Part shown: positions 6,067-10,243 of the stretch, piece by piece | How the letters are laid out: each line of letters opens with the position of its first letter | Numbering within the stretch: the stretch's first letter is position 1 | Origin: UBA11855 sp035297385 | GTDB taxonomy: Archaea; Thermoproteota; Bathyarchaeia; Bathyarchaeales; Bathycorpusculaceae | NCBI GenBank assembly: GCA_035297385.1 | Contig: DATGZD010000098.1 | Location: 1-10,243 of the forward strand | Direction: 5' to 3' | Length of the DNA stretch: 10,243 nt | Position numbers and translations under genes: made by a program | Notes under the pieces: generated by a model | Seen by the model: only the letters and a program-made list of their open reading frames with translations | What the model was told of the DNA's origin: nothing | The model's database searches: none

Positions 6067-6675
6067 ATGGTTTATGCCTTGTTTTCCAAGAATGAGAAAG
6101 AGAAAAAGTTACCTCCAGATCAGAGGCCGATAAAACGAATTTTACGTTGGGGAATCGATCATCCTGGTATTATTTCTACTAACCCGCGGATTGACACTGC
6201 AACATATACATTGACGGTTGATGGTGAAGTAGAGAATCCTGTACAGCTTAAATGGAATGAAGTGCTTCAGCTGCCAGGCACTATTTCGATAAGTGATTTT
6301 CATTGTGTCGAAGGTTGGAGTGTTTTAGACTGTAAATGGGAAGGCGTTCGTATGAGAGATTTAGAGAACTTAGTAAAACCCAAACCAACAGCGCAGGCCG
6401 CAACTTTCGAATGTGCCGATGGTTATACGACTTCACTTTTTCTATCAGAGCTTGTTGGTGATGACGTTCTTCTGGCGTATAAATTGAATAATGAATCATT
6501 GGAGGAAGGCTTAGGCGCTCCGTTACGGTTGATTGTGCCAAGCAAGTATGCTTACAAAAGTGCTTTATGGGTGACTCGTGTACGCTGTACTCGTGGGAAG
6601 GAGTTGGGTTTCTGGGAGCGTCGAGGATATAGTGATAGTGCGGACGTCTGGAAGAACGATCGGTTTAGAAGATGA
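6067..6675 (+). CDS. molybdopterin-dependent oxidoreductase, sulfite oxidase/MsrP-type catalytic domain
   Basis: A 202-residue protein consisting of a single sulfite-oxidase-type molybdopterin-binding domain. Cys80 in DFHCVEGWS is the expected Mo ligand. Other family segments are YTLTVDGEVENPVQLKWNEV (about 47-66), a GYTTSL strand (119-124), GAPLRLIVPSKYAYKSALWV (150-169) and the C-terminal GYSDSADVWKNDRF, matching the usual GY-x-(5)-W-x3-R/F ending. Unlike E. coli MsrP there is no twin-arginine signal peptide, and there is neither a heme domain nor the Mo-Co dimerisation domain of sulfite oxidase, so a cytoplasmic stand-alone reductase or oxidase is inferred. The substrate is unknown; sulfoxide, sulfite or other oxyanions are possible. 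ATG 6067 is preferred over the adjacent TTG 6064. It lies 50 bases after the small membrane protein, and its stop overlaps the next ORF. Confidence 0.88.
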   Translation: MVYALFSKNEKEKKLPPDQRPIKRILRWGIDHPGIISTNPRIDTATYTLTVDGEVENPVQLKWNEVLQLPGTISISDFHCVEGWSVLDCKWEGVRMRDLENLVKPKPTAQAATFECADGYTTSLFLSELVGDDVLLAYKLNNESLEEGLGAPLRLIVPSKYAYKSALWVTRVRCTRGKELGFWERRGYSDSADVWKNDRFRR

Positions 6676-6893
6676 CTTCTTTGTTCAGCAACTATTCAAA
6701 ACGTTTATTAAGTCTTAATACATCTTTGTGGGCGGAGACATTCACAATGCCAACTAACAACCGAAAAGGCTCAAGCCCGAAATTATTGGATAATCAGACA
6801 CCAGCCATCATAGTTGTGGGAGACAGCAGAACAGCAAAGCTTGAGAAGAATAAAGATGACGCACGCAAACCCCTATATCTAAAAAGGATATAG
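6672..6893 (+). CDS. small basic ORF overlapping the molybdoenzyme stop (unknown)
   Basis: A 73-residue frame whose ATG shares ATGA with the stop of the molybdopterin gene. An internal ATG at 6747, preceded by a Shine-Dalgarno-like GGCGGAG nine bases upstream, would give a 48-residue version. The product is hydrophilic and basic with a short hydrophobic stretch (PAIIVVGD) and a Lys/Arg-rich end; it has no cysteine pairs or signal peptide. A perfect 7-bp hairpin (6873-6893) covers the stop codon. No family recognised. The overlap is the main argument for it; a chance frame in intergenic DNA remains quite possible. Confidence 0.35.
   Translation: MTSLFSNYSKRLLSLNTSLWAETFTMPTNNRKGSSPKLLDNQTPAIIVVGDSRTAKLEKNKDDARKPLYLKRI
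6873..6893 (+). terminator. hairpin at the end of the molybdoenzyme unit
   Basis: CTATATC (6873-6879) and GATATAG (6887-6893) form a perfect 7-bp stem with a 7-nt A-rich loop. It covers the stop of the small basic ORF. No long T run follows, so it may mark a processed 3' end rather than a classic terminator. Confidence 0.25.
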
Positions 6894-6913
6894 AGGAATA
6901 GAGATAATACAGG

Positions 6914-6931
6914 AAAACGCATTTACGTTTT
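6914..6931 (+). terminator. second hairpin just before the PPC gene
   Basis: AAAACG (6914-6919) pairs with CGTTTT (6926-6931) around a 6-nt loop, ending in four T residues eight bases before the PPC-domain ATG at 6940. It could help end upstream transcripts or act as an operator or structured leader. Being palindromic, it could also bind a dimeric protein. Confidence 0.25.
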
Positions 6932-6939
6932 GCTAATAG

Positions 6940-7422
6940 ATGTATTCAATAACACTTGCTAGCAACGGGTTCGTAGAAATGCAATTTAGTGAAGCAAAAC
7001 TTGGACGAGTCTTTGTGCTCAGACTCCATGATAATGATCGTTTGCCAGATGTGATCGAATCCTTTGTTGTAGAACACAAGATAAGAACAGCGTTCTGCCT
7101 GTTTTTGGGTGGCGCAAAAGAGAACAGTCGTGTTGTTGTCGGACCCAAAAATGGACATATTCTTCCACCTGAACCCGTGACCACATTACTTAAGGGAGTT
7201 CACGAAGCGTGTGGCGTGGGAACGATTTTTATGGATGAAACAGAAAAACCAAAATTACACATGCATGCAAGCTTTGGAAGAGACAAAGAAACCATCACAG
7301 GCTGCGTCCGCATGGGCGTCAACGTGTGGCGCATTGGCGAAGTAATAATAGTTGAACTAATAGGAACAACTGCACGGAGAGCTGTCGATAAGGAGACTGG
7401 TTTCGAATTTTTGGAAGTCTGA
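6940..7422 (+). CDS. PPC (DUF296) domain protein
   Basis: A 160-residue single-domain protein of the PPC/DUF296 family. These form trimers; in plants they are fused to AT-hook DNA-binding regions, and in prokaryotes they occur alone with an unclear function. Recognisable segments are GRVFVLRLHDNDRLPDVIES (about 22-41), a TAFCLFLGGAKEN strand and turn (50-62), KPKLHMHASFGRD (103-115) and GEVIIVELIGT (133-143). His107 and His109, and possibly His88 in KGVHEACGVGT, are the histidines likely to bind a metal in this family. It has no AT-hook, signal peptide or membrane span. ATG 6940 gives a slightly long N-terminus; an in-frame ATG near 6979 would start close to the domain. The stop is only 11 bases from the end of the convergent glycosyltransferase gene. 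Confidence 0.88.
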   Translation: MYSITLASNGFVEMQFSEAKLGRVFVLRLHDNDRLPDVIESFVVEHKIRTAFCLFLGGAKENSRVVVGPKNGHILPPEPVTTLLKGVHEACGVGTIFMDETEKPKLHMHASFGRDKETITGCVRMGVNVWRIGEVIIVELIGTTARRAVDKETGFEFLEV

Positions 7423-7423
7423 G

Positions 7424-7432
7424 AAAAAAAAA
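7424..7432 (-). terminator. oligo-T terminator of the GT39-like gene
   Basis: Nine consecutive A residues on the plus strand read as T9 on the minus strand, starting two bases after the TAA of the leftward glycosyltransferase gene. This is the typical archaeal termination signal. There is no strong hairpin and none is needed. Confidence 0.6.
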
Positions 7433-7433
7433 C

Positions 7434-9101
7434 TTACGCGAACGAGAGCACATAAATTCCTCTTGGACTTTCTCCAAAATAATTGACATAACTAAACCTG
7501 CCCGTACTATTCATTTTCTCCCATACTTGTATGGTTGTCAGCGTTGTATTGAAAAAAGGAGCCGTCTGACCATACTCGTATAGCAACAGAAACTTTGTGT
7601 TACGTTGCTCGCATAATTGCACCAGCATTGTCTCATTAAAGTCAGGTGTGAAAGAATCAACCGCCAATTCTGGATATTGCCATATTCCGTTGCGTCTAGA
7701 AGCGTTAGCTTCTAAATAGAAACGTACCATATCATCATTGAATGAATTGTTGGGGCATAGAATGGCGATGGATTCGTTCTGATTCGACTGTGATGCTGCG
7801 AAATCTGTCGTCTCTCGAATGGGAATATGAATTATGTATCTTGCCGCCCATTGATATCCATCATAAAAACTGTAAGAAACCGAGGCAACCGTGAATACTA
7901 TAATAATTCCTCCTGCAATTTTAGCCAGCCGCTTCTTATTCAAATTAGGGATGACTGATTTCCAAACATTCTGTAGTTTTCGATAACAGAACACGAGAAA
8001 ATTAGCTGCAGAAATTGCTAAGACGGGAAACAATGGGACAACGTATCGCCATTGTCTGTTAGGAATTAATGTAAAGAAAACATATACAGCTATGAACCAG
8101 ATTAGAAAGAATTTCTCTGCAGTTTTTCTGCGGTAAGCCCATAACCCAAGCCCTAATAATCCAAAGATAAATAGCGGTAGAAGAATTGGATGCGTGTTAT
8201 TATAAGGCCATGTCATTTCTAAAAGGTAGAATACGGGCTGAGGAAAACGTAAACTATACCCAAGCCTATCTTCGCCTCCTGCCGTAATTGCATAGAGTAA
8301 ATCGTTACCCTTACCAAACCCAACTATCAAAAGCCAAGGAAGAACAACTAGAACTGCAACCAAAGCAAACCACATAAATTTAGATAATCTTACTCGTAAC
8401 CTATCTCTGCATAAGAATAGAATAGCAGCAACCATAACGATGCCAGCAACTAAGATTTGATATTTAGCCAGAAAACCCAAGCCAAACGCTATTGCACTTA
8501 GAATTATCAGTCTATTCTTATCGATCTGAATCCATGAGAAGAAGAAGAATAAGGTTAATGTAAAGAAAAAAACTAGTGAGCTCTCAAGCATCGCAAATTT
8601 TGAAACCCAAAACAAGCCTGGCATTGCAGCAAGCAACACACTAGCGAGTAATCCAGTTTTTGCGCTGTATATTCTGGAAGTAAGTTCGAAAACCAACCAA
8701 ACTGATAAAAGCATGAACGTGGCAGCTGCCAATCTTCCAACCTCAACACTGATTCCAAATACTTGGAAATAGCCGCTAGTCGCCAAATCATAAAGTGGTG
8801 GATAATAGCCATAACCGGTAGTGTAATCGGTGAATCGTCCTTGAGACAAAAGTTGTCCGCCACGAAGATGTGACATCTCGTCCCATTGAACAACCATGAA
8901 ACCTGAAGCAAGCAAGAATACAGTATAAGCAATCAAGAATATCAGCAGGATTAATCTCCATCCATTAGCCCCCGTTTGCAGCCATTGTGAAAGATTAGTT
9001 ACATTAGATGCATACGATTCTTGCTTTGCCATCTCCGAATCTGCGGCCCCTCTGTTTTTCCCCTCGTGCTTTGACACTCTGTGGTAACTTCTAATAAGCA
9101 T
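7434..9101 (-). CDS. polytopic membrane glycosyltransferase, GT39/ArnT-PMT type
   Basis: A 555-residue integral membrane protein with about ten or more hydrophobic spans, a C-type glycosyltransferase fold that uses polyprenyl-phosphate sugars outside the membrane. The first span is at about residues 49-70, followed by the key acidic pair Asp74-Glu75 in VQWDEMSHLRGG, the catalytic/metal position of the GT39/GT83 family. A YYPPLYDL motif at about 99-106 lies in the same first loop. Further family-like stretches are GLLASVLLAAMPGLFWVSKF and a RQWRYVVPLFPVLAI region; the last ~140 residues form a soluble extracellular domain. The ATG at 9101 gives a ~45-residue basic cytoplasmic N-terminus; an ATG at 9032 would shorten it. 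It is divergent from the dolichyl-phosphate-sugar synthase-like gene, which could supply its donor. The sugar and acceptor (N-glycan, lipid or protein) cannot be told from sequence. Confidence 0.9.
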   Translation of the reverse strand: MLIRSYHRVSKHEGKNRGAADSEMAKQESYASNVTNLSQWLQTGANGWRLILLIFLIAYTVFLLASGFMVVQWDEMSHLRGGQLLSQGRFTDYTTGYGYYPPLYDLATSGYFQVFGISVEVGRLAAATFMLLSVWLVFELTSRIYSAKTGLLASVLLAAMPGLFWVSKFAMLESSLVFFFTLTLFFFFSWIQIDKNRLIILSAIAFGLGFLAKYQILVAGIVMVAAILFLCRDRLRVRLSKFMWFALVAVLVVLPWLLIVGFGKGNDLLYAITAGGEDRLGYSLRFPQPVFYLLEMTWPYNNTHPILLPLFIFGLLGLGLWAYRRKTAEKFFLIWFIAVYVFFTLIPNRQWRYVVPLFPVLAISAANFLVFCYRKLQNVWKSVIPNLNKKRLAKIAGGIIIVFTVASVSYSFYDGYQWAARYIIHIPIRETTDFAASQSNQNESIAILCPNNSFNDDMVRFYLEANASRRNGIWQYPELAVDSFTPDFNETMLVQLCEQRNTKFLLLYEYGQTAPFFNTTLTTIQVWEKMNSTGRFSYVNYFGESPRGIYVLSFA

Positions 9102-9176
9102 TTAGAATCAGACACTAATCTTAGCTTCGCCTTCAAGATACAAAAGCCATTTATGAATAGGTGACACATTATTCAA

Positions 9177-9182
9177 GGGGAG
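9177..9182 (+). promoter_or_regulatory. ribosome-binding site supporting the TTG start of the GT2 gene
   Basis: GGGGAG lies 13 bases before the TTG at 9196. Between the upstream in-frame stop (TGA 9154-9156) and the catalytic core there is no in-frame ATG or GTG, so this TTG is the only reasonable start. Confidence 0.45.
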
Positions 9183-9195
9183 AAGCGCGAATACT

Positions 9196-9939
9196 TTGAA
9201 GGCTGGGAGGACAAAACAAATCTCTGTTCTTTTGCCGGCGTATAACGAGGCACTGCATATTGAGAAGTGTATTCGTGAAGTCGACCGTACTGTTAGTTCT
9301 CTGTCTGATTCGTATGAGATTATTGTTGAGGAAGATGGAAGCACGGATAGTACTGAAGCTATATTGATACATTTGTCAGATAGTATTCCCAACCTGAGAT
9401 TTCATCATTCACCAGTTCGTTTGGGCAAAGGCAGAGCCATAAAAAATGCTGTTAGGTCATCTGAGGGCGAAATCATAGTTTTTATGGACGTAGATTTAGC
9501 TACAAACTTGGTTCACCTACCAACAGTGTTGAAGCTCGTTAAAGAAAATGGCGGCATGGTTATTGGCTCTCGACATGTAGATGGGTCAAGAGTCCAAAGA
9601 CGTGTGTCTAGAACCTTATTCAGTTTAGTATACAATTTACTTGTTCGGGTCCTGTTTCTTGACAGTGTGCACGATCATCAATGTGGCTTCAAGGCTATGC
9701 ATTATGAAGTTGCTGAAGCGTTGGACGATATCGAATCAAACGGGTTTTTCTTTGATACCGAAATGATTCTAAGGTGCAAAAAATCTGGTTTTCCCGTGAG
9801 AGAAGTGGCTGTTGAGTGGTCAGAGAATAGAATGCGAAACACATCAAAGGTTAGGCTCTTCCGTGACGCTAAACAAATTGGCTTAGACCTTTTTAGGTAT
9901 AAATTCGGTCCGAACAACACTCAGTCTAAAACCACGTGA
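9196..9939 (+). CDS. dolichyl-phosphate sugar synthase-like GT2 glycosyltransferase
   Basis: A 247-residue family-2 glycosyltransferase resembling Alg5/DPM1-type polyprenyl-phosphate glucosyl- or mannosyltransferases. These move a sugar from a nucleotide donor to dolichyl phosphate on the cytoplasmic face. Motifs in order are LLPAYNEALHIEKCI (about 12-26), VEEDGSTDST (44-53, nucleotide binding), GKGRAIKNAV (77-86), the DxD-type metal site DVD at 98-100, GSRHVDGSR (124-132), DHQCGFKAM (160-168) and NGFFFDTEMI (182-191). A late W-S-E-N-R-(x4)-SK segment lies near 208-218. No C-terminal transmembrane domain is present, so it is a peripheral protein unless partnered. It uses a TTG start. It probably provides the lipid-linked sugar for the GT39-like enzymes on both sides. 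Confidence 0.9.
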   Translation: MKAGRTKQISVLLPAYNEALHIEKCIREVDRTVSSLSDSYEIIVEEDGSTDSTEAILIHLSDSIPNLRFHHSPVRLGKGRAIKNAVRSSEGEIIVFMDVDLATNLVHLPTVLKLVKENGGMVIGSRHVDGSRVQRRVSRTLFSLVYNLLVRVLFLDSVHDHQCGFKAMHYEVAEALDDIESNGFFFDTEMILRCKKSGFPVREVAVEWSENRMRNTSKVRLFRDAKQIGLDLFRYKFGPNNTQSKTT

Positions 9940-9970
9940 GTATTCTGGCGCAGAGCTTATTCGGCCAAAC

Positions 9971-10005
9971 CTAATTTAGCCAACAAATGAATTAGTTAAT
10001 CATTT
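9971..10005 (+). repeat. two overlapping inverted repeats before the last gene
   Basis: CTAATT (9971-9976) can pair with AATTAG (9990-9995), while AAATGA (9985-9990) can pair with TCATTT (10000-10005). The two 6-bp stems share bases and exclude each other. They lie between the GT2 stop and the start of the next gene. They may be only AT-rich chance pairing. Confidence 0.2.
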
Positions 10006-10019
10006 GGGGAACAAACAGA

Positions 10020-10243
10020 TTGAGATTACCAAACCGAAGACTCGCAACTAACTTTACAAAAGAATACTGTATTATTCTGGCTATTCTGCTTGGCTTCGTC
10101 TTAGTATCTGTTTCTCTTGGACCTTATTCCAATTTTGACACGCAAACAGAGTATGCTGCCGCAGCAAGCGCGGCTCAAGTAGGTTTACCTTATGCGACTC
10201 CTGGGAACCTGATTAATCAGCCGCCAATTGCTTTTTACGTTTA
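10020..10243 (+). CDS. polytopic GT39-like membrane glycosyltransferase, 5' part
   Basis: An open frame that runs off the right edge; the first 74 residues are visible. TTG at 10020-10022 is the only start after the in-frame TAG at 9993-9995, and GGGGA lies nine bases before it. A basic N-terminus is followed by one transmembrane span at about residues 16-34 (YCIILAILLGFVLVSVSLG). A first extracellular loop then carries acidic residues Asp40 and Glu44 (NFDTQTEYAA) and GLPYATPGNLINQPPIAFYV. The pattern of an acidic first loop plus a G-x-PY and NQPP segment resembles archaeal membrane mannosyl/glycosyltransferases of the GT39/GT-C type. The family call is moderate because most of the protein is missing. 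It lies 80 bases after the GT2 gene in the same direction. Confidence 0.7.
   Translation, partial: MRLPNRRLATNFTKEYCIILAILLGFVLVSVSLGPYSNFDTQTEYAAAASAAQVGLPYATPGNLINQPPIAFYV

Noticed and set aside
8573..8932. Reverse-strand 119-codon frame in the GT39-like gene
   Set aside because: Same strand but shifted frame inside a clear membrane protein gene; hydrophobic codons give open shifted frames.
1..10243. CRISPR array, transposon ends or integration sites
   Set aside because: No spaced direct repeats, transposase or terminal inverted repeats were seen on reading both strands.

Overview
The window looks archaeal, most likely a mesophilic lineage of the Bathyarchaeia/Thermoproteota type. That lineage guess is inference. 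The evidence is a divergent pair of AMP phosphorylase and form III RuBisCO (the archaeal AMP/nucleoside salvage pathway), several TTG starts, AT-rich TATA-like elements with short or absent leaders, ATGA stop/start overlaps, an oligo-T termination signal, and archaeal-style dolichol-phosphate sugar enzymes. Base composition is moderately AT-rich by eye. I see no rRNA, tRNA, CRISPR array or transposase.

Left part (1-2840). An open frame at the left edge may be the tail of a small membrane protein. A leftward HtrA-type serine protease without a signal peptide (481-1413) overlaps a 39-residue proline-rich ORF at its stop codon (372-491). A stem-loop with a following T run lies beyond these. Upstream of the protease is a leftward winged-helix regulator with an unrecognised C-terminal domain (about 1508-2161). 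After an intergenic stretch that may hold a broken small gene (2260-2437) comes a rightward acidic coiled-coil protein (2457-2837).

Central part (2840-6940). AMP phosphorylase (leftward, 2901-4445) and form III RuBisCO (rightward, 4518-5756) diverge from only 72 bases holding one near-symmetric AT-rich element that could serve both promoters. Together with ribose-1,5-bisphosphate isomerase, not seen here, they convert AMP and phosphate to two molecules of 3-phosphoglycerate. The RuBisCO stop overlaps the ATG of an unknown small single-span membrane protein. Fifty bases on lies a cytoplasmic MsrP/sulfite-oxidase-type molybdopterin protein, whose stop again overlaps the ATG of a small unknown ORF. 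This RuBisCO - membrane peptide - molybdoenzyme - small ORF string is the most unusual arrangement in the window.

Right part (6940-10243). A PPC/DUF296 protein converges on a large leftward GT39-like membrane glycosyltransferase (7434-9101). Divergent from that is a dolichyl-phosphate-sugar synthase-like GT2 enzyme (9196-9939), followed by the start of a second polytopic GT39-like protein cut by the window edge. These three form a plausible surface/N-glycan module: GT2 would load sugar onto a polyprenyl phosphate inside the cell, and the membrane enzymes would use that donor outside.
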